From Ephydatia muelleri (taxonomy: Eukaryota > Porifera > Demospongiae > Spongillida > Spongillidae), in the NCBI GenBank assembly GCA_013339895.1, contig JABACO010000018.1, forward strand, positions 2,727,727-2,791,726: a DNA stretch of 64,000 nt. The letters run 5' to 3'. The position numbers and the translations under genes were made by a program. The stretch's first letter is position 1; the number at the start of each line of letters is the position of its first letter. This document shows, piece by piece, positions 23,609 through 33,634 of this stretch. The notes under the pieces were generated by a model that made no database searches, was not told the DNA's origin, and saw only the letters and a list, made by a program, of their open reading frames with translations.

Positions 23609-23613
23609 CTTTA

Positions 23614-24089
23614 CATCGTTCGTGTATATAGGCTTATTGCAATTCATGTTTGTACATACGTGCATAAGTTACTACCGTTTGTTAACTGACCAGTTACGTC
23701 TGACCTGGTCACATTAGTACGCTTCTAGTTGGGCGTGGTCCGACCGCTACGCCTGCTTCCCCTACGTAGTGAGCCATAGACCATTCAAGGTAGTTAGCTA
23801 ACCTTGGAACTAGTTAGAATCAGCTGTGTCTACTTTTAAACACTGCAAAGTAATGCTTCCTTTGTATTAATACATGTTGAAATAATATACACCAAGGACC
23901 ATCTACAAATGTTGGCAATAAAGCTACATTTCCACCCAATACATTTGTTGCCACATACAATTGCGAAGTACTGGCCTACAAAACCAACTTGTATGAATTT
24001 ATTAGCTTAAAGACAAGCCATATATGGTTGCACATTGTACATTATTAAGAATCACACGACGCCTACGCACCACTAGACTGACGCAGTGC
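23614..24089. other. no feature recognised
   Basis: AT-rich spacer between two transposons. No open frame or repeat of note. Confidence 0.4.
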
Positions 24090-24093
24090 TTAA

Positions 24094-24440
24094 CACCGGT
24101 TCCATGTAAATAGAATGTATTTTTTGTCGAACCTACTTTTTAGAAAATTAGTCGGAAAAGGTGGTTTTAAGTTGAAAAATACATATTCTGACAGCCCAAC
24201 TCTTTCTACGACGATTGGTGCTATTCCTAGCTTCGTATCATTCACGGTGACGTAGTTAGCTTCATTTAAACAGACGCGGTCGCCCGTTTTTCGATGCTCG
24301 AATGCTACCGAGTACACTTTTTTCCGGAGTGGTTTCAAACATATTTGATGGTGTCTGTAGACGTGTTTAGGTACCCAATAAAATATAGCACAAGTGAAAC
24401 GTTCACAACTTACCTCGTTTTCGTACAACACACTCTCGCC
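24094..24440. repeat. left long terminal inverted repeat of the TTAA element
   Basis: Complementary to about 28720-29071, best over the outer 75 bp. Further in, matches such as GTACACTTTTTT recur with many differences. It may hold the promoter for the transposase. Confidence 0.65.
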
Positions 24441-24511
24441 TGGTACCCAGACCCAAACGTTGTCCCAGACTTTTCAATTATTTGCCGTTAATTTCTTTCC
24501 ATGAATTAATT

Positions 24512-27500
24512 ATGTCTCTTCCTTGTTCTGCAAAACACAAGAAACCTGTATGCGACAAATGCACCGCTGGAACGAACTGTACCAAATGCTGCTTGTGCCA
24601 ACCTCGTTCGCGTGGTCGACCTAGAAAGGATACACTAGTTGCATCGGATCCCGAAACGGCAGCTCGGTCAAATCCGGAAAGGGAAGCTCGGATCCATCAT
24701 ACTACAGATGCTTCAGCGAGTTCTGTCTTGGAGGAAGCGCCTGCTATAACCGATGAGGCCATCCAATATGCATCGCAAGCACACATTTTGAAGGTGATGG
24801 GGCAAATGGGTTGTGAGGACGGGTATGAAAGCAGCGTGCGAAGGCTCCCTCATATTGATGTCCGTCGTCGTGTACAGTTTGCGAGTGAACTTGATGCTGC
24901 TAGTGTGCAACGAATTGAAAATGTGTTCAGAAGAGGCATCAAGGCCTTGGCGCGAATGCTTTTGCCTGGTCTGAATCTGAAAAGCGATAGTGATATCAAG
25001 ATCGCATTCAGCATTCAATCAGTTGCAGCTCCCATGGAAGAACCCGCCGTTGCTGAAGAGGTCAATGAAGTCCCTCTCTTGCCCATCCCTTCTTCCAGTA
25101 TCCCTACGCAAATGCTCGACACCATGCCTATCACCATCAGAGATGTGCTGAAGTGCAAGAAGCCTTACACCTCCCTTGATGCAAGAACACTTCTTGTCCC
25201 TCTGGCTGATGTGCCCCAGGCATATATTGCATCACTGCTCACCATAAGCAACAATTATGCAGGGCGTTTGCATTTTCAAGCTAAGGTAGACAAGCTGTAT
25301 CTCACAGAAGGTGTGACTCTTCAAGAGTACAGGCACTCCCGTTCCCGTGTGAACAGCACCACAATCAACCTTGCAGTGGACTTCATCTACGGAGATGATA
25401 ACATCAGCCGCCTTGCTTGGGAAGCCAAAAAACGCTCACCGAATAGAGATCTTAGGTGGAAGGGGCTAGCAAATGTGTTTGCGATGAGATCCCTGGTTTT
25501 AAAACATGACATTGCAACCATGTACAGGGAGTATCTAGTGAAACAGAAGGCTGCAATGTCTAGGAAGCCACCAATTGGAAAGAGTATGTTTTACACCATA
25601 GCCAACCATATCACTGGTGGTGGAAAACAGCAGGAGGCACGGGCAGGGGTGGATTACATAAAGGTTAATTTCCACACTGACAATTTTGCCATTGTAGACA
25701 AGGTGATTGATGTTCTTGCTCCCCTGTCTGATGTGGACCACACCCTGCGCAATGAGCTTTGTGGTCTGCGCTCTGATGCGTACACATTCCTTAGCTATGG
25801 ATATGCAGTACATGTGAGGAAGGGAGTGAAGGCATCAGCAGAGACTGGAGTGCACAGCCATCAGCCTCAAGAGCATGAAGCCCAACAGTTTACTGCATAC
25901 CAAGAGCTGGAAGAGCTGAATTCTCAACCAGATTTGTTTGATGAGCCAGCCACACAGGAGGCATTTATCAGCCAGGTTCGACACCAGCTCAGCTTGTGTG
26001 CCGAAATGAGTGGATCTGTGATAGACCAGAGTGAGATTAATGGCGCAACCACACACGCACCAGCATATGCACTGGACCTGGCTCCTGACAGAAGACCAAA
26101 CAGGAATCCCAAGCTTGGTGGTTACCTAGCGTGCAGTGCTTGCAGGGGAACATTCCTGTTCTATGACAGGCTGAGGCATGTGGCTTTAGCCAAGCTGGAT
26201 CAGGATCCAACAAGGCTTTCAGAGATAGCCGATGTGCTGTTGTCCATCTACCAGTGTGAGCGTCGCACTTTTAGGTACATGGCCCATGTGATGCTAGCAG
26301 CCCAACAGTCCCACAAGATGAAGCAGGCCATTGCGGAAATGGACTCTAGCACTGCATATGTTGTGTTTGACTTCAAGCAGAAGTTCCTGGCCAAGGGCTT
26401 TAGGGAGGGAGGTGACTCATACTACGGAAAAAAAGGTATGCTATGGTGGGGAGCGGGTGTGTACATCAAGCCAGAATGTGAAGATGCCAGGTTCAGTGAG
26501 TCTCCTATCAAACTCTATGTGGAAATGGATTTCACTGCAGACATAGCACGTTTACAGGCAGAGATGACAAAGGATGATGGTGGTGTGTCTACAGAAGATG
26601 CTAATGATGTGCAAGAGGATGAGGATGTGCCGGAAGGAGAACAGGATGAGTATGTGCCAGAGGATGACGATGTGCCAGAAGGTGAACAGGATGAAGATGT
26701 GCCAGAGGATGAGGACATGCCAGAAGGAGAACAGGATGAGGATGTGCCAGAAGGAGAACAGGATGAAGATGTGCCAGAGGATGAGGACATGCCAGAAGGA
26801 GAACAGGATGAGGATGTGCCAGAGGATGAGGACGTGCCAGAAGGAGAACAGGATGATGATGTGCCAGAAGGAGAACAGGATGATGATGTGCCAGAAGGAG
26901 AACAGGATGATGATGTGCCAGAAGGAGAACAGGATGAGGATGTGCCAGAGGATGAGGACGTGCCGGAAGGTGAACAGAATGAAGATGGGGCCGATGCGGA
27001 TGCACAAGCGGCTGTACAAGGTGAGGATTTGCAAGAAGAGGCTGATGAAGAGGATGGTACACCTGCCCTGCACTTCATTGACTGCATTGTCCAAGGTGAG
27101 CAGAGGGCTGATGGCAATGTTGTTCTGTCATGTTTAGAAGCAGCCCTTCATGCTTTGAAACAGCGGTTTCCTCATATTGCCAAAATAATCATGCAGAGTG
27201 ACAATGCCAAAAATCTTGCTGGAAAGCAGACCAAGCTGCTCCTCCCACATGTGTGCTCTACTGCAGGGCTGAAGCTGGTGGCCTACTACCACAACGAGGC
27301 ACAGAGTGGCAAAGATGTCTGCGACACACACTTTTCACACCAACAAACACAAGTTGATGCCTATCTGGTGCAGGGAGATGGAGGAAGGAAGGTCTCCACC
27401 CCAAAGCAGCTTGCTGTAGCTTTAATGACCACTTCAGTTTGCAACACAACTGTGTTACTAGTGAAGCCAGATTTTAGTGCTGCATACCGTACTGCTGTGA

Positions 27501-28552
27501 TACCTGCAGTATCTGGCATATCTGAGTTCTACGCAGCTCAGTACATTACAACTGATGGTAAGCAGGAAGTCCAGTTTTTCCACAGTCTTGGGCAGAATGT
27601 GCCATCAGTCACTGTTCCCATTCCTTCATGCCATGCCTGCTCACTGAGTACCCCTATGGGTACAGATGGCATAAACTTCACTGGTGTTAGAGTGTTATTG
27701 AATAGTGACAGTGAAGGCACATGTGTGCAAGCAAGAAAAGATAGACGTCGATACACCAGGAGAAGTAAGGGCATGAGCAAGCGAGAGATACAGCGTCTGC
27801 AGAAACGGAGGGAAGATGAGGAGGCATTGAAGAGGATACGGGCAGTGTACCCACAGTGTGCTGAGTGTCTCTACCATTTCAAATCACACCAGCTACTTGT
27901 GAAACATGTGTGTGGTGGAGTAGGGATGTCTCATGATGTGCTCAGTAATGCGATGAAGCATGCCGATCAGCTTCTTTCAAAGATGGACTTCTCTGTAGAA
28001 GGTGCTATTGATAGGGCTTCAAGTATGTTCGACACTGAGGTAACATATGCAACCTTTGAGTCCAATTTTTATGCTGGTTGGGCCCATACCAGGAAGTGCA
28101 TGCATCCAGAGTTGACTTCCAAGGTAAACAGCATTATACATCAGTGCTGGAAAGCTGGAGAGTCTACTGAGCTGGGTAAAGTGAAGATCTCTGTTGATGG
28201 TGTTTTTTCAAGGCTTGATGAGATGCAGCTGCAAAAGGTTATTAGGCTTAGTGAACTTCCACTTGCAGGAAAGATCAGATCAGTGTACCAGAGTATTGGC
28301 AGGAAACCCGAGGCTCCACGAGCTGGTAGTAAGCGTGGAAGGAAGCAAAGTTGTGATGGACCAACCTCAAGGCAAAAGAAGGCCAGGATAACCTATGAGC
28401 AGCTGGATTTAGAGAAGGACTTGTCCCAGTGGAAGAAGCAAGAATTGGAGGCCTATCTCAGTCACCAAAAAATTGCAAAGACAGGGAATAAACCAGAACT
28501 CTTAATGCGTGTTTCAGAACACATGAACACTACTACAATTGAACGACAATAG
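24512..28552 (+). CDS. intronless transposase with zinc-finger start and SAP C-terminus, 1346 residues
   Basis: First ATG of the long open frame is at 24512; upstream codons use TTG. Near the N-terminus is a Cys-rich motif (C-D-K-C, C-T-K-C-C-L-C) followed by an AT-hook-like G-R-P-R-K. The catalytic part of a probable RNase H-fold transposase follows: Y-V-V-F-D-F-K-Q-K-F, then I-M-Q-S-D-N-A-K-N, then N-E-A-Q-S-G-K-D-V-C-D with T-H-F-S-H. Between the first and second acidic motifs lies an acidic tandem repeat. Near the C-terminus is a C2H2-like C-A-E-C ... H ... H, a basic stretch, and a SAP motif (L-S-Q-W-K-K-Q-E-L-E-A-Y-L ... G-N-K-P-E-L-L). The frame is intact over 4 kb with no intron, so the copy may be recent. 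The family is not identified with certainty. Confidence 0.85.
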   Translation: MSLPCSAKHKKPVCDKCTAGTNCTKCCLCQPRSRGRPRKDTLVASDPETAARSNPEREARIHHTTDASASSVLEEAPAITDEAIQYASQAHILKVMGQMGCEDGYESSVRRLPHIDVRRRVQFASELDAASVQRIENVFRRGIKALARMLLPGLNLKSDSDIKIAFSIQSVAAPMEEPAVAEEVNEVPLLPIPSSSIPTQMLDTMPITIRDVLKCKKPYTSLDARTLLVPLADVPQAYIASLLTISNNYAGRLHFQAKVDKLYLTEGVTLQEYRHSRSRVNSTTINLAVDFIYGDDNISRLAWEAKKRSPNRDLRWKGLANVFAMRSLVLKHDIATMYREYLVKQKAAMSRKPPIGKSMFYTIANHITGGGKQQEARAGVDYIKVNFHTDNFAIVDKVIDVLAPLSDVDHTLRNELCGLRSDAYTFLSYGYAVHVRKGVKASAETGVHSHQPQEHEAQQFTAYQELEELNSQPDLFDEPATQEAFISQVRHQLSLCAEMSGSVIDQSEINGATTHAPAYALDLAPDRRPNRNPKLGGYLACSACRGTFLFYDRLRHVALAKLDQDPTRLSEIADVLLSIYQCERRTFRYMAHVMLAAQQSHKMKQAIAEMDSSTAYVVFDFKQKFLAKGFREGGDSYYGKKGMLWWGAGVYIKPECEDARFSESPIKLYVEMDFTADIARLQAEMTKDDGGVSTEDANDVQEDEDVPEGEQDEYVPEDDDVPEGEQDEDVPEDEDMPEGEQDEDVPEGEQDEDVPEDEDMPEGEQDEDVPEDEDVPEGEQDDDVPEGEQDDDVPEGEQDDDVPEGEQDEDVPEDEDVPEGEQNEDGADADAQAAVQGEDLQEEADEEDGTPALHFIDCIVQGEQRADGNVVLSCLEAALHALKQRFPHIAKIIMQSDNAKNLAGKQTKLLLPHVCSTAGLKLVAYYHNEAQSGKDVCDTHFSHQQTQVDAYLVQGDGGRKVSTPKQLAVALMTTSVCNTTVLLVKPDFSAAYRTAVIPAVSGISEFYAAQYITTDGKQEVQFFHSLGQNVPSVTVPIPSCHACSLSTPMGTDGINFTGVRVLLNSDSEGTCVQARKDRRRYTRRSKGMSKREIQRLQKRREDEEALKRIRAVYPQCAECLYHFKSHQLLVKHVCGGVGMSHDVLSNAMKHADQLLSKMDFSVEGAIDRASSMFDTEVTYATFESNFYAGWAHTRKCMHPELTSKVNSIIHQCWKAGESTELGKVKISVDGVFSRLDEMQLQKVIRLSELPLAGKIRSVYQSIGRKPEAPRAGSKRGRKQSCDGPTSRQKKARITYEQLDLEKDLSQWKKQELEAYLSHQKIAKTGNKPELLMRVSEHMNTTTIERQ
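26620..26975 (+). repeat. in-frame acidic minisatellite in the transposase
   Basis: Tandem units of 24-48 nt encoding variations of D-V-P-E-G-E-Q-D-E and D-V-P-E-D-E-D. Unit order (GEQDED, EDED, GEQDDD blocks) indicates recent slippage or unequal exchange. It splits the presumed catalytic domain. Confidence 0.9.
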
Positions 28553-28719
28553 TTTTGTAGTTGCTTATTGTATTGATCTGTAAGGGCATTTTTACTAAGT
28601 GGATGTGTACATGTACTGATGCGTTCGTCAGTGAGCCATTGATTCACCCGCCGTTGATGTTAAATATTTAGGTCTGGGGTCGAGACTAAAGCTACCTAGC
28701 TAATCGGGTGGGCCCTACT

Positions 28720-29071
28720 ACCGCGTCAGTACAGCTGGTTCCAATGCTTCCGTACAAGTAAAGAGTCTTAAGTTGTATGAAAGCTATGTCTTTTTTTGAG
28801 GTAAGAACGTTTGGACAGTTGTTTAACTTTTAAAAAGCCCAGAAAAAAAGTGTACCTTTTTTCGGGACGGGTCTAACCGTTTCACTTCTAGCCAATACTG
28901 CAAACGAGCGGAACAATGTATGAAGCTTGGAATTGCGCTAACCATTGTGTAAAAGGTTGGGTTACTATGTACGCACGAACTTGCGACATTTAGCACTCGT
29001 CCGACTAATTTTCCAAAATGTGAGTTCGACAAAAAAGGCCGAAAAAACATTCGATTTACGTGGAACCGGTG
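28720..29071. repeat. right long terminal inverted repeat of the TTAA element
   Basis: Inverted counterpart of 24094-24440. Its outer end lies 16 bp from the VPS4 copy A stop codon (29088-29090), so it occupies that gene's 3' untranslated region. Confidence 0.65.
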
Positions 29072-29087
29072 TTAAAACAGATTTGTG

Positions 29088-30982
29088 TCATCCTTTTTGT
29101 CCGAATTCCTCAGTGAACTCGCAAAACTGTTTCAATTCACTTTCATTGACAGTGGGGCTGTTGTGCTCCAGAGATTTCATAAAATCACTCACAGTAACGA
29201 ATTGTTGTAGCAGCCTGCCTCTTGGCACTTCCATCCATGACATCTCCTTTGCCCCTTCATCTCGTGGCCCACATGGTGTGTACAGATCATCAACTGTCTG
29301 AGGAGGATCAGCTGGCCTGGGGCCCTGAACCTTCTTGAAATGTGTCGTCGTCTTAATTTTGTTGATGGGCATCATCAGTGCTTCCTGCACAACATTACTG
29401 ATGTCTGCCCCAGAGTAGCCTACTGTCATCTTTGCAAGCTGGCTTAGGTCCTCAGAGCTGAGCTTGCATGGAGTGTTTCCAATGTTAAGCTCAAAGATGC
29501 ACCTTCTTGCCATTTCATCCGGTAGTGGAATATAGATTCGCTTTTTGAATCTTCTTCTGATAGCAGCATTTAATTTCCAAGGAGCATTTGAAGCTCCGAG
29601 AACAAATAGCCCATCATTATCTCGACCAACTTCTTGCATTTGAACTAGGAATTCTGTTTTGATCCTTCGTGTGGCATCACTCTCAGAATCAGAGTGCGCA
29701 CCAAATGCAATATCCAACTCTTCTATGAAAACAATGGCTGGTTTATTGGCTCTTGCAAGTTCAAAAAGGTTCCTGATGAAACGATCGCTCTCTCCAAGCC
29801 AAATGCTCACCACATCGGAACCAGAAATGGAGAAGAAGGTAGAGTCAGCTTCTGTGGCTACAGCCATTGCAAATGTAGATTTGCCAGTGCCTGGGGGCTA
29901 AAGGGACACAAATAAAAGCAGACCCCCACACATATTGCATTGCTTACACCATATAGCAGAATAGACTGACAAGGTTTTCGCTTTCCTACAACATATAATG
30001 GAACAATTTGTAAATCAACATTGATAGGTTGAACAGGTATCTCAATAAGCCATTTGTTATTTGGTAGAGGGAGATGGCTTTCATAACACAAGACTAGGAC
30101 ATTCTTCCATATCTCCCCTCCTCTGGTACATACCGGTAAAGAGGTGAGGAAACTTCAGTGGCAAGATGACACTTTCCTTCAGTGCTTCCTTGGCCACTTG
30201 CAACCCTGCAATGTTCTCATACTTGACGTTGGGCTTTTCCTGAACGATTGCACCTGGATGGTACCTGCATTATGGAGTACAGCTTAGAAAGGCAGAAACC
30301 TTACCACTCAGCTGATCTTTCAGTTTTATATCATCTTCTTCCTCATCAACACACCCTTCCTCACCTCCACCTTCGTCCTCCATTTCATGATCTTTGGATT
30401 TTTGACTATTAGGACCACTTTCAATGTTGCTGCACCGTAATAATATCGTGTTTTTAATTATTTTTTTTAACTTGTTTCTCTCCACCCGCCTACATTGTTT
30501 TCCCCTCACTGGATGTACCGATATCCTGGTGTACCGCTCCCTTCTTAGCCTTAGCAAGAAATGTATCCAGAGTCTCAGCTCTTTCTAGATATTGCTGACA
30601 TTTCTTCTTAATGCTGTGCTTTGAGGCTTTACGGTGTGATTCATCTAGATGAGGTGCAAGAGAGCGTGCTAATTAAATCACGTGTCGTCTATTTAGAGCG
30701 GTAGTCGTCTGGAATGTAACTGAAAAACCGCTGTGAAAGGAAGGAAAACACTGACATTTCAATGCTTGAAGAAAATAGTCGATTGCGTGCTGGTAGAGTG
30801 GCAAGGCTTCTTCGTACTTCTGTTCGCTGTCTGCCTCGGTGGCCATCTTGGCCAGCTGAACGGCTTTCTGCGGAGACCGAAAGCATTGCTTGACTTCGCT
30901 ATAGCTACAGTAATGTTCTTACCTCCGTAGCCCTAGATGCAGACACCGATTCTGTAGCTTTAGCACTGTCCTTTGCCTCCAT
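29088..30982 (-). CDS. VPS4: VPS4-like AAA ATPase, diverged copy A, 7 exons
   Basis: Exons 30923-30982, 30756-30867, 30494-30644, 30305-30429, 30134-30253, 29948-29985 and 29088-29897 sum to 1416 nt (471 residues), all GT-AG. Order: MIT domain ([12 protein letters not shown]), acidic linker, [11 protein letters not shown], Walker A (P-P-G-T-G-K-S), Walker B, sensor/second-region arginines (R-R-R-F-K-K-R), and C-terminal helix ending F-G-Q-K-G. VPS4 disassembles ESCRT-III in endosomal sorting, abscission and membrane repair. Compared with copy B, Walker B reads F-I-E-E-L-D instead of F-I-D-E-V-D, the pore loop is S-I-W-L-G-E-S instead of S-K-W-L-G-E-S, and K-P-W-R-G became K-P-C-Q-S. The frame is intact, so it is probably expressed but functionally altered. 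Its 3' UTR is occupied by a transposon end. Confidence 0.9.
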
Positions 30983-31837
30983 GTAGATCCAGACGTACAC
31001 AGTTCGTGCATGCCAGGGGGTTTATTAAGTAAACGAGTTGGCTTCAGTACAGGGTCACATGATTTCAGATTATGCCCTTTATACTTTTGTCATTGTTGGC
31101 TTGCCTTCAAACTTTGCAACGTCGAACCTTTACAACGTGCTACATCAGTTAAGGTTCGCTCAAAGCCAGCGCGATGTGTGCCATGACGTGGCAGATGCTC
31201 AAACTCAACACAGGCAAAAGGCATGAGTAGGCTCCGGGAGGAGGTTACTATAGTCAGAGACAACAAACTCAACAGCGTATAGAGGTTATGCAATCACATG
31301 CCCACACATGACCACTCTATAACGGTATGTTCAAAATCTGTAGGACAATGACTAAGGCACAGTTCAATCACTTGTTAGTACTGAGGCTTATAAGGTCCGA
31401 TCCAAATAGATATACTACGATCAAAACAGGTACAACCGTTAACAGACACGTGGCGGGTAAAAGTGTCTGCCGCTATCTTGTTCCAGGTGGGAAGAGCCCA
31501 GAACAGCTTTTGTGGCACGCAGGAGCAAATTAGGAATGAAATGATGGCTAATTCTCTCAAATACATATGAATACACGAGCACCATGGGTACAATCAGTTA
31601 ATTATTCATAGTTCCATTGCATAGCCTCTATCGAAAGCTGGTGGTCGAGACTGAGATGTTTCAGCTCCTTACATTTCTAGCTAGCATTTAAATTACCTTA
31701 AAGTAGGAAGAATAAGAATTTGGCTTGCCTCTAACTGTAAAGGCACAGATGCTGGATATATAGAGCCTTAACGATGGACACCCACATGTGAAGATACTAA
31801 TCTAAGAAAGAACGCATTTGAGAAGAACATGTTGCCA
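30983..31837. other. upstream of VPS4 copy A; no other feature
   Basis: Would contain the VPS4 copy A promoter and 5' UTR. Only short open frames and no repeat recognised. Confidence 0.4.
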
Positions 31838-32300
31838 GTGGCGGTGTGGCCAGGGGGGGCAGGGGGGCAATTGCCCCCCCAGCGGCCCTAAAAACAGGGG
31901 CGCCAAAATATAGCTAGGGCGCCAAAATGACGGCTGAAGTATGCATGGTGTCTTAACAGACTCAAAGTAAAGTTAGCCTGGAATGCGCTGCTTAAATGCT
32001 TGAGGCTTCAAAGCGACTAATATCACTTAGGCTGCGATCGCTACTAGACTATATCTATTTATTTGTTAATAGAAATTAATTACATTCGTTTATTTGGTCC
32101 TAGCTGAGCTATATGGCAGGCTGAACCTCTGCTTAGTTAGAGCCAACGCTGTAGCCATCCTCTCCAGATGTTTTGTACCAGACCAGTTGTAAATATTTGG
32201 ATAACCATAAAACAAAGCGTATACTACATGTAAAGGGGCGTAGGAGCTGGGGCGGCAGCAGCGGCCCGCATGGCCGCTGCACTTTTTCACACAAACAACA
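31838..32300. mobile_element. hAT-like MITE debris
   Basis: CAGTGGCGG at 31838 is followed by G-runs and TTGCCCCCCCAGCGG, with GGCCGCTGC near 32270. Such GC-rich ends match the hAT-like MITEs elsewhere, but a matching right end and target duplication cannot be paired with confidence. Confidence 0.45.
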
Positions 32301-32519
32301 ATTTTTTTTTTAATAGCGCGCATATATAATTCAATAGCTGAGCAATTGCTGCTAGTTAGTGACATGCAAGTGGTCTTCAAATCGATCGTGCATGAGAGCT
32401 AGTTCAAGCTAGGCTACCCGTGCAACGTAGTTTACAACGGTTGGCTCAGTTGGCTGCACTATATATAGCCGTTTTGTATTTTACATTACATGCGCGGAGG
32501 CAAGGTATCAAAACAAACT

Positions 32520-33300
32520 ATGCAAAAAGCGTTGGCTTCTGGGGCGGAGCCCCAGACCCCGATGGAGGAGCTTAGTCTCGTACCCAGACCCAAACGTACG
32601 TAAGCATTATCGCTTACAGTATAATACAGCGTACATAGGGTCTGGCCAACAAGTCGAAGAAAGTTGTTCTTGGGAATGTTCGATAATTAGGGTTGTCATA
32701 GCAACGGCTACGTCATCACGATAAAACGTGAGGTTTGTTTAAGCAGATCTGTCTTTGCTTAAGCTACAGAGAGAAAAGGCTACCACCGCAATGATACTCT
32801 CAGAGTGGTGAACCCGATGGGCTGGAAAGCGATTCTCAACAGATTTTAGACGTACTTCGTAATGAGTCCTTCCATATTGAAATGGCTTTCCCTTCGTTTT
32901 AGACACGTGTCCATATATCACAACCTTAGCCGCGCACGCACGATCAAGCACCAGGCTCCTCTCTGTAGTGTGGAATGCTTTTGGAATCTAATTACCGTGA
33001 CGTCACGCGGTCTCTCGATTCTGATTGGAGCGCCAACATTCCGGCGCACCAGAACAACTTCGATCGACTTGTTGCCTTGGCCAGACCCTCTGTACGTGAT
33101 GTTATACTGTAATCATCGTTACGTACATTTGGGTCTGGGTACGTGACTAGGGGGAGCTTGCAGCGCTCCCCCGTAACCCCTAGCTGAACGGGATGGGTGC
33201 CCCCCTCCGTACCCACCCCGGGGAGGCGGGGGAACCACCTTTGTTGGCCGCTGCACTCTATATTTCCTTCCTACGCCACTGGCGTTATTGTACTTCCAAT
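32520..33300. mobile_element. hAT-like MITE interrupted by a nested element
   Basis: GGCTTCTGGGGCGGAGCCCC...GGAGGAGCT (ending 32572) and GGGGGAGCTTGCAGCGCTCC...GTAACCCCTAGCTG (from 33150) are the two halves of the interior block seen intact at 45800-45870. The right terminus CTACGCCACTG ends near 33291. The break is filled by the 577-bp element. Confidence 0.65.
32573..33149. mobile_element. 577-bp element with about 40-bp TIR and 9-bp target duplication
   Basis: Left end TAGTCTCGTACCCAGACCC, right end GGGTCTGGGTACGTGACTA. Complementarity continues inward through ACGTACGT and CTGTAA for about 40 bp. It is flanked by GGAGGAGCT and GGGGGAGCT (8 of 9 identical). A 9-bp duplication with longish TIRs suggests a Mutator-like MITE. 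No coding capacity. Confidence 0.75.
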
Positions 33301-33448
33301 GTATTGGTTGGACAGGAGCACTTAACACGCCCCCCATTCTCTTTCAATTGCACGTGAAAATGACCGTGGCAATTTCGCTGTAAATTATATTACACTTCGT
33401 GATTAGAATGCGATGGATGGACATGTACACGTATATATGTGCAGAAGC

Positions 33449-33535
33449 TTTTTTTTTTTTTGGGGGGGGGGGGGGGAGGGGGCGCCTTTATATATATCTG
33501 CCCCCCCAGCGGCGGGTGTGCCACAACGCCACTGC
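33449..33535. repeat. T/G homopolymer pair and hAT-like terminus
   Basis: T11 followed by a G-rich run, then GCCCCCCCAGCGG and a terminal AACGCCACTG. Another fragment of the hAT-like family. Confidence 0.5.
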
Positions 33536-33634
33536 ATGTTGCTCTGGTCTGTTTGTACGTACGACTCACCGTGCAGGGTGGTGTCCTCGTGCATCAGAGA
33601 ATGTATTATGTGAGTGGGGGTGAGAATAGCTTGG

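Larger units (their letters stand above)
24090..29075. mobile_element. TTAA-flanked DNA transposon with long TIRs, about 5 kb
   Basis: TTAA at 24090-24093 and 29072-29075 bracket an element whose ends are inverted: CACCGGTTCCATGTAAAT on the left and ATTTACGTGGAACCGGTG on the right. Similarity between the arms is strong for about 75 bp (including AAAATTAGTCGGA) and continues, degenerate, for roughly 340 bp on each side. One plus-strand transposase ORF fills the interior. TTAA duplication is typical of piggyBac and Kolobok elements. The protein does not look like piggyBac, so a Kolobok-like or novel group is possible. Confidence 0.8.

Noticed and set aside
26515-27117. Ser-rich and Leu/His-rich ORFs opposite the acidic repeat
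   Set aside because: Antisense shadows of the acidic tandem repeat inside the transposase gene.
31838-33291. One complete 1.45-kb hAT element from CAGTGGCGG to CGCCACTG
   Set aside because: Flanking 5-mers (GTTGC and GCGTT) do not match and internal ends suggest several broken elements.
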